From an uncultured Muribaculaceae bacterium (GTDB lineage Bacteria; Bacteroidota; Bacteroidia; Bacteroidales; Muribaculaceae), in the NCBI GenBank assembly GCA_910584905.1, contig CAJUCQ010000032.1, forward strand, positions 1-37,796: a DNA stretch of 37,796 nucleotides, written 5' to 3'. The notes below the pieces were generated by a model, which had not been told where the DNA came from, did not search any database, and saw nothing but the letters and a program-made list of their open reading frames with translations. The position numbers were made by a program, and so were the translations under genes. This document shows, one piece after another, positions 17,601-24,897 of this stretch. Position 1 is the first letter of the stretch. Each line of letters begins with the position of its first letter.

Positions 17601-17743
17601 ATGACCATCAGGGTGTTTGTCTCGATATCCGGGTAGAGGTCGATGGGGAGGGTTTTGAGGGAGAAGAGGCCCAGAATGACTACTGCGACAAAGCACAGGG
17701 TCGTCATAATGGGGCGTTTGACCGCACTGCCGTATAAGCTCAT
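14621..17743 (-). CDS. RND efflux transporter permease (AcrB/MexB-like, HAE1 type)
   Basis: Proton-driven inner membrane pump of a tripartite exporter, 1040 aa, full length. The N-terminal helix (10-30) is followed by a large periplasmic porter domain, then helices from about 335. SIGMVVDDAIVVLENV (393-408) carries the paired Asp399/Asp400 of the proton relay in helix 4. A second periplasmic domain (about 555-850) and a second helix set with GIVVKNGIVLIDY follow. Substrates cannot be told from sequence; drugs, bile salts or metabolites are usual for this family. Its operon partners are the adaptor, TolC-like channel and PII-like protein. Confidence 0.95.
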   Translation of the reverse strand: MSLYGSAVKRPIMTTLCFVAVVILGLFSLKTLPIDLYPDIETNTLMVMTTYQGASAADIEQNVTRPLENVLNSVSDLKHISSKSRENISVITLEFEYGEDIDVLTNDVRDKLDMVSSMLPDDAETPIIFKFSTDMIPIILLSVQADESMPGLYKILDDAVANPLARISGVGSVSISGAPKREIHVYVDPARLEAYNLSVETIGALIGAENRNIPGGSFDIGSDTYSLRVQGEFKNSEDMANIVVGSVGGKNIYLRDVARIDDSLEERTQETFNDGRRGAMIVIQKQSGANSVEISDKVLKMLPTLQKRLPSDVKLGIIVDTSDNIRNTIASLVETVLYALLFVVIVVFFFLGRWRATLIITITIPISLIASFIYLAMTGNTLNIVSLSALSISIGMVVDDAIVVLENVTTHIERGSDPKQAAVHGTNEVAVSVIASTLTLIAVFFPLTLVTGMTGVLFRQLGWMVTIMMIISTVCALSLTPMLCSLLLRRQNRHGRLYTLLFTPVNRGLDAFDNGYARLLTFVVGHKMLTFVVCIATFVGSIFLMKNVGTEFFPTADDGRLRVSLELPIGSRVETAKEATARLAAEWKRDYPEIRVLNYTTGTASSDNTFASLSDNGPHIISMNVTLVDPGDRDRGITQIADLMRRDLRERYPEFKKAQVSVGGMGGSMGGQATLDYEIYGYDFNETDSTARLLKNMLETIPGTANVIISRADYQPEYQVDFDREKLAIYGLNLSTAANALRNRINGQLASQFREDGEEYDIKVMYAPEFRTSIEDIENILVYNAAGTGVRIRDIGEVVERFTPPTIERKDRERIVTVSAVVQDVPMSQVVEAAAARIDRLDIPQGVSIQLAGSYEDQQDSFRDLLTLAALIIILVYIVMAAQFESYTYPGIIMTSLLFAFSGVFIILWLTGHTLNVMSMIGAIMLIGIVVKNGIVLIDYISLNRERGMSIRRAVIDGGRSRLRPVVMTTLTTILGMVPMAVGSGQGAEMWRPMGTAVIGGLTFSTILTLLFVPMLYCVFAYQGVRRQRKALRRASAKSK

Positions 17744-17783
17744 ATATGTGTGTGGGGGAAATTAGCGGGGGATGACACGTGGA

Positions 17784-18821
17784 TTATTTTACGACTTCGA
17801 CCTGCACGCCGTCGGCGAGGCGGCTTTGGCCGGAAATGACGACGGTGTCGCCGCTGTTGACGCCGCTGAGGATTTCGTAGGCGTCGTCGATGCGGCGGCC
17901 GAGCTCGACGTGGTTGTAGCTGACGGTGTTGCCGTGGAGGACGTAGACGTATTTGTTGCCCGAGCCGGTCTGTTTGACGACGGCGCGGTCGGGGACGACT
18001 ACGTTGCTGCGGGTGCCGAGGTTGAACTCGACGCGTCCGAACATGCCGGGGAGAATCCGCTCTTTGGGGTTGTCGATGCTTACCTCGACTTCGAATGTGC
18101 GCGTGGCGGGGTCGACGGTGGGGTATATGCGAGCGACGGTGCCGTTGAATTCCTCGCCGCCGAAGGCGTCGAAGTTTACTTTTACGGGCATGCCGCGGTG
18201 CACGAGCGAGAGGTCGGTTTCGCTGACGTTGATCATCACCTTTACGCGCGGCGAGAGCTGCCCGACGGTGAGCACGGGCATTGAGCCGGTCATGTCGCCG
18301 GGGTCGTAGTTGCGGGCGGTGACGACGCCGCTGATGGGCGAAACGAGGACGGTGTTTTCCATCACGTTGGCGAGCTGGGTGCGCGCGGCGTCGAGCTGGG
18401 CTTTTAGCTGGTCGACGCTTTGTTGTGTGCCGGCGCCGATTTCGAGGAGTTTGACGGCGCGGTTGTATTCGCGTTCGACTTGTTCCATGTTTATTCGCAG
18501 CTGGTCGGCCGACGAGGAGTCGAGCGTGACGAGGCGCTGGCCGCGGCTGACGCGGTCGCCGACTTCGACGGCGATTGTCTTGATGCGGTTGGGGCTTGCG
18601 GGGGCGATGTTGTTGAGGTTGTCGGCCTCGATGGTGGCCGTGTATGATTTGAGCTGTTCGACGTCGGTGGCGTGCACGACGTCGGTTTTCACCATGGGGA
18701 GTTCGTCGGCGTGCGAGGCGACGGCTGAGGTGTTGTCGTCGCTTTTCGAGCACGAGGGCATTGCGAGGGCGACGACGGTAGCTCCGAAAATCAGGGCGGC
18801 TTTGGATGTATGGCGTATCAT
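17784..18821 (-). CDS. RND efflux periplasmic adaptor lipoprotein (AcrA-like)
   Basis: Links the inner membrane pump to the outer membrane channel. The start at 18821 (MIRHTSKAALIFG), 13 bases after the TolC stop, gives 345 aa; a longer frame begins inside the TolC gene with a Ser/Asn/Pro-rich stretch unlike a signal. The N-terminus is a lipoprotein signal with the acylated Cys in MPSCSKSDD. A coiled-coil hairpin (about 95-150) is flanked by lipoyl halves (YTATIEADNLNNIAPA and NTVLVSPISGVVTARNYDPGD), followed by beta-barrel and membrane-proximal domains. Confidence 0.93.
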   Translation of the reverse strand: MIRHTSKAALIFGATVVALAMPSCSKSDDNTSAVASHADELPMVKTDVVHATDVEQLKSYTATIEADNLNNIAPASPNRIKTIAVEVGDRVSRGQRLVTLDSSSADQLRINMEQVEREYNRAVKLLEIGAGTQQSVDQLKAQLDAARTQLANVMENTVLVSPISGVVTARNYDPGDMTGSMPVLTVGQLSPRVKVMINVSETDLSLVHRGMPVKVNFDAFGGEEFNGTVARIYPTVDPATRTFEVEVSIDNPKERILPGMFGRVEFNLGTRSNVVVPDRAVVKQTGSGNKYVYVLHGNTVSYNHVELGRRIDDAYEILSGVNSGDTVVISGQSRLADGVQVEVVK

Positions 18822-18834
18822 GATGTGCGTTGGG

Positions 18835-20232
18835 TTATTTGTTGGCGTATTGTTCGACGGGGGCGTTTCCGAGCAGGAGCTCAAGCTCGCTGTTGGCTAC
18901 GAGGTAGTTGTAGATGGCCTGATAGTAGGCGAGGCGGGCGCGGGTGAGGGCGAGCTCGGAGTCGCGGAGGTCGAGGTATGATGCGGCCCCGAGGTCGAAG
19001 CTCTTGACCATTATGTCGTGTGCGCGCTCGGCCTGACGGACGCTTTCGGAGCATGAGCCTATCTGGCGCACGTTGATTTTGATATTGTCGATTGCGAGCG
19101 TGACCTGCATGTTGACGGTGCGCTCGAGGTTTTCGCGCTGGAGTTCAAGCTCGGTGAGCTGTACTTGCGCCTGTTTGACGCGGCTGTAGCGCTGGCCGCC
19201 GGAGAATATGGGCACATTGAGCTGGATGCCTATCATCGAGTAGGGGTTCCAGCGGAGATTGCTGAAGGGGGTGCCGTTGTTCATCGAGGTCCAGTTGTAG
19301 TTGGCGGTCAGGGCGAGGGTGGGCGCGTAGGCGAGTTTTTGCGATGCGAGTGCCTTGCGCTGCAACTCCATGTCGATGGTGTTGAGCCGCAGGGTGGTGT
19401 TTCCGCTGAGGTCGGGGTCGATGGCGGCGGCTGTCTCAATCATGGTGTTTTCGTATTGAGCGAGGTCTCCTGAGGTGGTGAACACAAATGATGCGTCGAC
19501 GCCCATCAGAATCTGGAGCTGCAGGAGAGCCTGCTTGATTGAGATGTCGGCCTGCATCAGCTCCGGCTCGATGTTTTTCATGGCCACGGAGGTGCGCAGG
19601 ACGTCGTAGTCGGATGCGGCGCCGGCGGCGAACTGCTTTGTGTATGTCTCGTAGGTGAGGGCGGCCATGTCGTAGCTCTCGCGGATGACCACTTTCGAGG
19701 CTTCGGCGAGCATGTAGGCGTAGTATGCGCTCTTTACCTGATTCACGAGGTCGAGGCGCGAGCTCCGGGCCTGTTCGAGCGAGCGGGCTATCTGCGTGTC
19801 GGAGATGCTTAGGGCCTTCCACAACTGCGGGGCGATGAGCGGCAACGAGGCCGAGAAGCCTGCGGAGTAGGAGTTGTCGAGGCCTACTTTCATGCCGGTG
19901 TCGCGGTTTGAGCTTTCGGTCGCAGGCGTGTCGTCGCTGTCGCCGCCTCCGAAGGCGCCGAAATCCATGTACATGGTCTGCTTGGCGAGTGTGCGGCTGT
20001 AGCTGCCTGAAAAGTCAATCGAGGGCAGCAACTGGCCTATGACTTCTTTTTTGGAATAGTCCATTCGCTTCACCTCCATGTCGGCCACGCGCACAGTCGG
20101 GTTGTCGTCAAGGGCTATGGCGAGGCATTGCTCAAGCGTCAGCACGGGGGTGTCTCCGGCTGCGTATGCTCCGGGCGACAGGCATGCCAAGGCTACAAAA
20201 GCTAAAATTTTACGTCCTATCTGTAACAGCAT
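18835..20232 (-). CDS. TolC-family outer membrane efflux protein
   Basis: Outer membrane channel of the efflux system, 465 aa. Signal peptide 1-24 (cleaved after AYA). Two outer-membrane-efflux repeats follow, each with long alpha-helical segments: the first starts LTLEQCLAIALDDNPTVRVADMEVKRM, the second is around LRLNTIDMELQRKALASQKLAYAPTLALTANYNW. It is the first gene of the operon, with a -7 box about 25 bases upstream of the start. It may also serve other exporters. Confidence 0.93.
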   Translation of the reverse strand: MLLQIGRKILAFVALACLSPGAYAAGDTPVLTLEQCLAIALDDNPTVRVADMEVKRMDYSKKEVIGQLLPSIDFSGSYSRTLAKQTMYMDFGAFGGGDSDDTPATESSNRDTGMKVGLDNSYSAGFSASLPLIAPQLWKALSISDTQIARSLEQARSSRLDLVNQVKSAYYAYMLAEASKVVIRESYDMAALTYETYTKQFAAGAASDYDVLRTSVAMKNIEPELMQADISIKQALLQLQILMGVDASFVFTTSGDLAQYENTMIETAAAIDPDLSGNTTLRLNTIDMELQRKALASQKLAYAPTLALTANYNWTSMNNGTPFSNLRWNPYSMIGIQLNVPIFSGGQRYSRVKQAQVQLTELELQRENLERTVNMQVTLAIDNIKINVRQIGSCSESVRQAERAHDIMVKSFDLGAASYLDLRDSELALTRARLAYYQAIYNYLVANSELELLLGNAPVEQYANK

Positions 20233-20256
20233 AATCTAATGTGATAATTCAATGCG

Positions 20257-20264
20257 CAAAAGTA
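20257..20264 (-). promoter_or_regulatory. -7 element for the efflux operon
   Basis: Minus strand TACTTTTG fits TAnnTTTG, 25 bases before the TolC-like start. No TTG is found at 19-21 bases upstream, so the promoter may be weak or need an activator. Confidence 0.5.
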
Positions 20265-20407
20265 AGAATTAAAGTGTAAAAATAGGTTTAGCAGAGGTTA
20301 AATAAGAAAAAAAGGCGAAGTTTGTTCCCGAAAAGGCGAACATTCGTGTTTTTTGGCGTGCAACTCAGGCTTTCGAAGCGTAAATTAAAATACAAAGTGA
20401 AAAAAAT

Positions 20408-20439
20408 TTGGTTATGACAAAGAAATTCAGTAATTTTGT
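20408..20439 (+). promoter_or_regulatory. Bacteroidetes-type promoter for rplU-rpmA
   Basis: TTTG (20408-20411), 20-base spacer, TAATTTTG (20432-20439): a full consensus match. The leader is about 85 bases and GC-rich in its second half. I could not recognise a known L21 autoregulatory leader in it. Confidence 0.78.
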
Positions 20440-20531
20440 GGGCTGATTTTCCGCAATAGGCCAGAAAAAGCGAAGCGGGCAAGAGATTCCGCCTCCGCCT
20501 CAGCGGGTTAACTAATTGTTATACACTACAA

Positions 20532-20852
20532 ATGTACGTTATCGTAGACATTCAGGGACAGCAATTCAAGGCCGAGCAAGGCAAGTTCCTGTACGTTCAC
20601 TATCTTGGTGAAGGCGTCAAGGAAGGCGACACGGTTGAATTCGACCGCGTTCTCCTCGCCGACAACGACGGCACCGTGAAAGTAGGCGCACCCACCGTTG
20701 AAGGCGCCAAAGTTGTTTGCACCGTAGAGACTTCTCTCGTCAAGGGCGACAAGGTTATCGTCTTCAAGAAAAAGCGTCGTAAAGGCTATCGCCGCAAAAA
20801 CGGTCACCGCCAGTACTTCACCAAAATCGTGATTAAAGAAGTTGTTGCTTAA
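20532..20852 (+). CDS. rplU: Large ribosomal subunit protein bL21
   Basis: A 106-aa ribosomal protein that binds 23S rRNA. MYVIVDIQGQQFKAEQGKFLYV is the typical N-terminus, and the basic KKKRRKGYRRKNGHRQ stretch near the end contacts rRNA. It forms the usual pair with rpmA, 28 bases downstream, under a strong promoter at 20408-20439. The length is standard. Confidence 0.98.
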   Translation: MYVIVDIQGQQFKAEQGKFLYVHYLGEGVKEGDTVEFDRVLLADNDGTVKVGAPTVEGAKVVCTVETSLVKGDKVIVFKKKRRKGYRRKNGHRQYFTKIVIKEVVA

Positions 20853-20880
20853 TCCCCTCTAAAAACCCCGTTAAAACACT

Positions 20881-21144
20881 ATGGCACATAAAAAAGGCGT
20901 CGGTAGTTCCAAGAACGGCCGTGAGTCGGAAAGCAAACGACTCGGCGTTAAAATCTTCGGCGGCCAGTTCGCCAAAGCCGGCAATATCATCAAGCGTCAG
21001 CGCGGCACCGTCCACCACCCCGGCCTCAACGTAGGCATCGGCAAGGACCACACCCTCTACGCCCTCATTGACGGCACCGTTACCTTCACCGAAGGTCGCA
21101 ACGGCCGCAAGTTTATCAACATCACTCCGCTGGCCGAAGCATAA
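20881..21144 (+). CDS. rpmA: Large ribosomal subunit protein bL27
   Basis: An 87-aa ribosomal protein whose N-terminal tail reaches the peptidyl-transferase centre. It begins MAHKKGVGSSKNGRESESKRLGV with no Firmicute-type cleavable extension, and has the core block GNIIKRQRGTVHHPG. Second gene of the rplU-rpmA operon; a strong terminator follows. Confidence 0.98.
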   Translation: MAHKKGVGSSKNGRESESKRLGVKIFGGQFAKAGNIIKRQRGTVHHPGLNVGIGKDHTLYALIDGTVTFTEGRNGRKFINITPLAEA

Positions 21145-21181
21145 GACAGGCTTCCAAGCGGACCCCGTAAGGACACATCAT

Positions 21182-21243
21182 GCGGGCCGACGAGCTCCCG
21201 GCGCCATCACGGCGTTCAAGGGCGCGTCGGCCCGCTTGTTTTA
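21182..21243 (+). terminator. Terminator after rpmA
   Basis: An 11-bp perfect GC-rich stem (21182-21192 with 21225-21235, gcgggccgacg / cgtcggcccgc) with a 32-base loop region is followed by TTGTTTTA. It lies 23 bases before the S1/P1 nuclease start, leaving no room for a separate promoter after it. Confidence 0.75.
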
Positions 21244-21249
21244 TCCCTT

Positions 21250-21258
21250 CCCCCCCCC
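21250..21258 (+). repeat. Run of nine C just before the S1/P1 nuclease start
   Basis: A homopolymer of nine C ends 7 bases before the ATG at 21266. Such tracts are prone to slippage and could alter leader length or translation start spacing; an assembly artefact is also possible. Confidence 0.9.
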
Positions 21259-21265
21259 ATACGAC

Positions 21266-22075
21266 ATGAAAGCACGCAAGCTCTTTATCATTATCTCGAT
21301 CTCGGCGGCATTCGCCCTTGAGGCTTCGGCATGGAGTCAGAAAGGCCATGACGTCACGGCATATATCGCCGAGCAGCACCTCACGCCGGCGACAGCCGAC
21401 TCCGTGGCGGCGCTTCTCGACGGGCGTTCGCTCGTCTATTGGGCCAACTGGCTCGATAACGCCTCGCACACCCCCGACTACGCCTACACCAAGACGTGGC
21501 ACTACAAAAACATCGACGACGGCGTCGGCTACGACGAGGCGCCTCTCAACAGCAAGGGCGACATCGTCACGGCAATGAACGAGATGCGCCACATCCTCGC
21601 CGACCCGCGCTCGGCGCGTTCGCAGAAGGTGCTCGCGCTCAAGATTCTGACGCATCTTGCCGGTGATATCCATCAGCCCATGCACCTCGGGCATCTTTCG
21701 GATCTCGGCGGCAACAAGACTCCGCTGAAGTACTTCGGGCGCGACTCGCAGCTCCACTCGATATGGGACAGTTCGCTCCCCGAAAGCGCCCACAAGTGGA
21801 GCTACACCGAGTGGCAACAGCAAATCGACCGCCTTTCGGACGAGGCGGCCGCGGCAGTCGCGACGGGAACTCCTGACGACTGGGCGCGCGAGACATACGA
21901 AATCGCCGGACGCGTCTACAATTACTTCCCCAAGGGTTCGCGCGTGAGCTATAACCACGTGGCCTATTGGACGCCCGTCATCGAGCAACAGCTGCTTCGC
22001 GGAGGGCTGCGGCTGGCCGCGATGCTCAACTCTATCTTCGACCCCGCATACAGCGGCGAGGCGCGCGCTGACTGA
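21266..22075 (+). CDS. Secreted S1/P1-type zinc nuclease
   Basis: Exported single-strand-preferring nuclease/3'-nucleotidase, 269 aa. The start at 21266 is chosen because it gives a clean signal peptide (1-22, ending ASA), so the mature protein begins with Trp23, whose free amino group is a zinc ligand in the family. All nine P1 ligands can be mapped: Trp23, His28, Asp64, His79, His130, Asp134, His140, His164 and Asp168, in WSQKGH, WANWLDNASH, TWHYKNID, THLAGDIHQPMH and LHSIWDSS. It lies behind the rpmA terminator with no promoter of its own visible, so expression may depend on read-through. It is the second secreted nuclease of the window, unrelated to the first. Confidence 0.93.
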   Translation: MKARKLFIIISISAAFALEASAWSQKGHDVTAYIAEQHLTPATADSVAALLDGRSLVYWANWLDNASHTPDYAYTKTWHYKNIDDGVGYDEAPLNSKGDIVTAMNEMRHILADPRSARSQKVLALKILTHLAGDIHQPMHLGHLSDLGGNKTPLKYFGRDSQLHSIWDSSLPESAHKWSYTEWQQQIDRLSDEAAAAVATGTPDDWARETYEIAGRVYNYFPKGSRVSYNHVAYWTPVIEQQLLRGGLRLAAMLNSIFDPAYSGEARAD

Positions 22076-22085
22076 GGCCGGATGG

Positions 22086-22130
22086 AAAAAACAAATTCCC
22101 GGCCATGCCCGCAAGGGCGGCCGGGAATTT
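22086..22130 (-). terminator. Convergent terminator
   Basis: A 12-bp stem (22093-22104 with 22119-22130, aaattcccggcc / ggccgggaattt) with an inner gccc/gggc pair. On the minus strand it is followed by TTTTTT (plus A-run 22086-22091), so it ends the winged-helix transcript; it may also act on the convergent S1/P1 gene. Confidence 0.8.
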
Positions 22131-22169
22131 ATATCTCAGGCGGAGGGCCTGTAGGCGGGGTTATCGCGT

Positions 22170-22385
22170 TTATTCCTGCACGAGGGTGACGATAAAGTCC
22201 TTTTCGTCAGCGGGGTCAACGTCGATATTGATTTTTCCTTCGCGAGCAAGCCATCCGAGAGCCGCAAAGACTTCTTTGTCTTTCAGCTTGGTCATTTTCT
22301 TAATCTGTTTTACGCCGAGGGTGTCAGCCGTGTTGAGAGCTACCCAAACGGAGCCGGCGTTCGTGCCGATTACTTCTGTGTTCAT
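22170..22385 (-). CDS. Small winged helix-turn-helix protein (DUF2582-like)
   Basis: A 71-aa protein when started at MNTEVIGTNAG (22385). MTPMNTEV at 22394 is an alternative, and the frame runs to 22433 through an AT-rich leader-like stretch. The pattern VWVALNTADTLGVKQIKKMTKLKDKEVFAALGWLAREGKI is a winged helix, followed by a beta-wing with IDVDPADEKDFIVTL. Family members are tiny DNA-binding-like proteins of unknown function, common in Bacteroidetes. It has a consensus promoter, a leader of about 60 bases and its own terminator, so it is monocistronic. Confidence 0.8.
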   Translation of the reverse strand: MNTEVIGTNAGSVWVALNTADTLGVKQIKKMTKLKDKEVFAALGWLAREGKINIDVDPADEKDFIVTLVQE

Positions 22386-22454
22386 TGGAGTCATTATTTT
22401 AATTTTGTTAGACAATATTTGCTCTTTTATCAACTACAATTCACATTTTGCCGA

Positions 22455-22485
22455 CAAAATTACATTAAATTTTCTTAATTACAAA
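22455..22485 (-). promoter_or_regulatory. Bacteroidetes-type promoter for the winged-helix gene
   Basis: Minus strand: TTTG (22482-22485), 19-base spacer, TAATTTTG (22455-22462), a full consensus match. Confidence 0.75.
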
Positions 22486-22602
22486 ATTTTGAACAAATAA
22501 ATTATTCATTTCCTGCCGCGAGGGTTCGTATTCGCACATGAAAAGACGCTCCGCAACACGATTTATTTGAGTTTTATAACATCCTGAACGCAAATTTTGT
22601 TG

Positions 22603-22610
22603 TATCTTTA
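22603..22610 (+). promoter_or_regulatory. Imperfect -7 element for rsgA
   Basis: TATCTTTA departs from TAnnTTTG in the last base and lies 19 bases before the rsgA start. No well-spaced -33 was found. Confidence 0.35.
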
Positions 22611-22628
22611 CATGCAGAAAGGATATAT

Positions 22629-23621
22629 ATGCCCGAACACAAATCAAAATCCAACGAACGCACCGGCCTTGTCGTGCGCAACACGGGGGCGCACTACGTC
22701 GTCGAGCTTGACGGCGAAACCCGTAATGACGGAAGCCCGCAGGAAGTGAACTGCCGCATCAAAGGCAATTTCCGAATCAAAGGCATCCGCACGACAAACC
22801 CTGTGGCCGTCGGCGACCGCGTGGCCATTTCTCCATCCGGCCCGGACGGCACGGCGTTTATCACGCAGATAATCCCGCGCCGCAACTATATAATCCGCCG
22901 GTCGAGCAATCTCTCGAAGGCCGCGCACATCATAGCCGCGAACGTCGACGCCGCCCTGCTCGTGGTCACGCTCGCGCACCCCACCACGTCGACAACCTTC
23001 ATCGACCGCTTTCTCGCCACGGCCGAGGCCTACAACGTCAAGGCCATCATCGCAATCAACAAAATCGACCTTCTCACCGCCCCCGACGACCGCGAACTCC
23101 TCGACGCAGTCGCTTACCTCTACCGCAGCATAGGCTACGAGGTGGTGTGCGTGTCGGCTCGCACGGGCGAGGGAATAGAGCACCTGCGGGAGATGCTGCG
23201 CGACAAAATCACGCTTTTTTCAGGCAACTCCGGCGTGGGCAAAAGCACTCTTATCAACGACCTGATTCCCGGCACGGAACAACGCACCGCCGAAATCTCC
23301 GCGGCTCACGACCAAGGGATGCACACGACCACCTTCTCCGAGATGTTCAGCCTGCCCGACGGCGGCCGCATAATCGACACCCCCGGCGTGCGCGGCTTCG
23401 GCACAGTCGAATTCGACCGCCGCGAGGTGGCTCATTTCTTTCCCGAGATATTCGAGGCCGGGCGCGGATGCCGCTTCAGCGACTGCATGCACACGGGCGA
23501 ACCCGGTTGCGCCGTGCGCCAAGCCGTCGACGAATCGCGCATTGCCGGGTCGAGATACAGCTCCTATCTGAATATCCTTGAAGAGGACGCCTCAGGCACC
23601 GACGAAAAATACAGAAAATAG
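22629..23621 (+). CDS. rsgA: Ribosome small subunit-dependent GTPase A
   Basis: Late 30S-subunit assembly GTPase, 330 aa. An N-terminal OB fold (10-85) is followed by a circularly permuted GTPase with motif order G4-G1-G3: NKID (144-147), GNSGVGKST (199-207), DTPG (250-253). The C-terminal zinc finger uses Cys281, Cys286, His288 and Cys294 (CRFSDCMHTGEPGC). First gene of a three-gene run with the DUF59 protein and the LpxH-like enzyme. Confidence 0.97.
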   Translation: MPEHKSKSNERTGLVVRNTGAHYVVELDGETRNDGSPQEVNCRIKGNFRIKGIRTTNPVAVGDRVAISPSGPDGTAFITQIIPRRNYIIRRSSNLSKAAHIIAANVDAALLVVTLAHPTTSTTFIDRFLATAEAYNVKAIIAINKIDLLTAPDDRELLDAVAYLYRSIGYEVVCVSARTGEGIEHLREMLRDKITLFSGNSGVGKSTLINDLIPGTEQRTAEISAAHDQGMHTTTFSEMFSLPDGGRIIDTPGVRGFGTVEFDRREVAHFFPEIFEAGRGCRFSDCMHTGEPGCAVRQAVDESRIAGSRYSSYLNILEEDASGTDEKYRK

Positions 23622-23642
23622 TAATAACCGCCACTCACGAAT

Positions 23643-23963
23643 ATGACTCCCGACGAACGTCTGAAAATCGAAGAACGCATCATCGACGTGCTCCACACGG
23701 TCTATGACCCCGAAATCCCCGTCGACATCTACAGCCTCGGCCTTGTCTATCGAATAGACCTCGCCGACGACGGCGCGCTCACCGTCGACATGACCCTCAC
23801 GGCTCCCAATTGCCCTATGGCCGACTTCATCATGGAGGATGTGCGCATGAAACTCGAGGCCATCGAGGGCGTGACCTCCGTCACCGTCAACATCGTTTTC
23901 GAGCCTGAATGGAACAAGGACATGATGACCGAAGATGCCAAACTCGAACTCGGACTGCTTTGA
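23643..23963 (+). CDS. MIP18/DUF59-family metal-sulfur cluster assembly factor
   Basis: A 106-aa SufT/PaaD-like protein that helps mature iron-sulfur proteins. YDPEIPVDIYSLGLVY (21-36) and TAPNCPMAD (53-61) with the conserved Cys57 define the family. It lies 21 bases after rsgA; its stop codon TGA overlaps the TTG start of the next gene by 3 bases. No other Suf genes are in the window. Confidence 0.92.
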   Translation: MTPDERLKIEERIIDVLHTVYDPEIPVDIYSLGLVYRIDLADDGALTVDMTLTAPNCPMADFIMEDVRMKLEAIEGVTSVTVNIVFEPEWNKDMMTEDAKLELGLL

Positions 23964-24733
23964 AAAAGACGTTCTTCATCAGCGACATGCATCTCGGCGC
24001 GGGCTCATATGCCGACCCCGCCGCCGTGGAGAGGCGCGTCGTCGCTTTCCTGAAGAGCATCCGCGACGAAGCCGAAGCCCTGTATATGCTCGGCGACGTT
24101 CTCGACTATTGGTATGAATACCGCAACTGCGTCCCTCAGGGCTTCGTGCGCTTTTTCGGCGCTTTGGCCGAGCTGGCCGATTCAGGGGTGAAAATATACT
24201 GGTATGCCGGGAACCACGACGTCTGGCTCTACGACTATCTCAGCCGCGAAATAGGCATCACTATCGTCGACCCGCCTGCCGGGGGCGACATCCGCGAAAT
24301 CGGCGGAGTCGAGTTCTTTCTCGGCCACGGCGACGGAGTAGGGGAGCTGAGTGCATTTATGCGTATCGCGCGCAAAACCTTCCGCAACCGCCTGTGCCGC
24401 ATCCTCTACGGCGCCATCCATCCTCGCTGGACCATCGGCTTTGCGCGCGGGTGCAGCCGCCGCAGCCGCGCGCACGGTTCGCAGCCCGAGGTTGCCGAGG
24501 CCGAGCGCAAACGCTCCGAAAAAGCTCTTGCCGATTTTTCGGTCGCGTTCAGCCGTTCGCGGCCCGACGTGCGCTATATCGTGCTCGGCCATCATCACCG
24601 TCCGGCAGAAATGCAGGTCACGCCGCAATGCCGTCTGTTTGTGCTCGGTGCGTGGGATGACAGCAACCCGGCCTACGGCGTTTTTGACGGAAAAGAAATG
24701 CGACTTGTAAGATTCAAAAGCCCTCTCGATTGA
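23960..24733 (+). CDS. LpxH-like metallophosphoesterase (probable UDP-2,3-diacylglucosamine diphosphatase)
   Basis: Calcineurin-like phosphoesterase of 257 aa. In lipid A synthesis LpxH cleaves UDP-2,3-diacylglucosamine to lipid X and UMP at the inner membrane face. Metal-site motifs: SDMHLG (8-13, Asp9, His11), LGDVLDYW (44-51, Asp46), GNHD (84-87), GHGD (122-125) and GHHHRP (210-215). A basic segment (about 136-172) fits membrane contact. The start is taken as TTG at 23960, in the sequence TTGA shared with the upstream stop, because homology begins at KKTFFISDMHLG; an ATG at 23909 would add 17 residues that run through the DUF59 gene out of frame. The specific substrate is inferred. Confidence 0.85.
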   Translation: MKKTFFISDMHLGAGSYADPAAVERRVVAFLKSIRDEAEALYMLGDVLDYWYEYRNCVPQGFVRFFGALAELADSGVKIYWYAGNHDVWLYDYLSREIGITIVDPPAGGDIREIGGVEFFLGHGDGVGELSAFMRIARKTFRNRLCRILYGAIHPRWTIGFARGCSRRSRAHGSQPEVAEAERKRSEKALADFSVAFSRSRPDVRYIVLGHHHRPAEMQVTPQCRLFVLGAWDDSNPAYGVFDGKEMRLVRFKSPLD

Positions 24734-24859
24734 ATAAACATTTTTTAACACCATAGTTCGCTGTCCGGTGCGCATCTGATTTTCACTAGGTTATGTATTG
24801 AAACATAAATATACATAATTATACAAATTCAAAAACATGTTTTCAAACATATCAAAAAG

Positions 24860-24891
24860 TTTGCTGAGGCGATAAAAAACGACGAACTTTG
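24860..24891 (+). promoter_or_regulatory. Possible promoter of a small RNA
   Basis: TTTG (24860-24863), 20-base spacer, GAACTTTG (24884-24891). The -33 and spacing are ideal; the -7 differs in its first base. It is followed by a terminator about 90 bases on, with no ORF between. Confidence 0.45.
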
Positions 24892-24897
24892 TAGCGC

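Noticed and set aside
24844..24851. Minus-strand TATGTTTG -7-like box in the 24734-25018 gap
   Set aside because: No -33 at a suitable distance and no minus-strand gene downstream; likely chance in AT-rich DNA.
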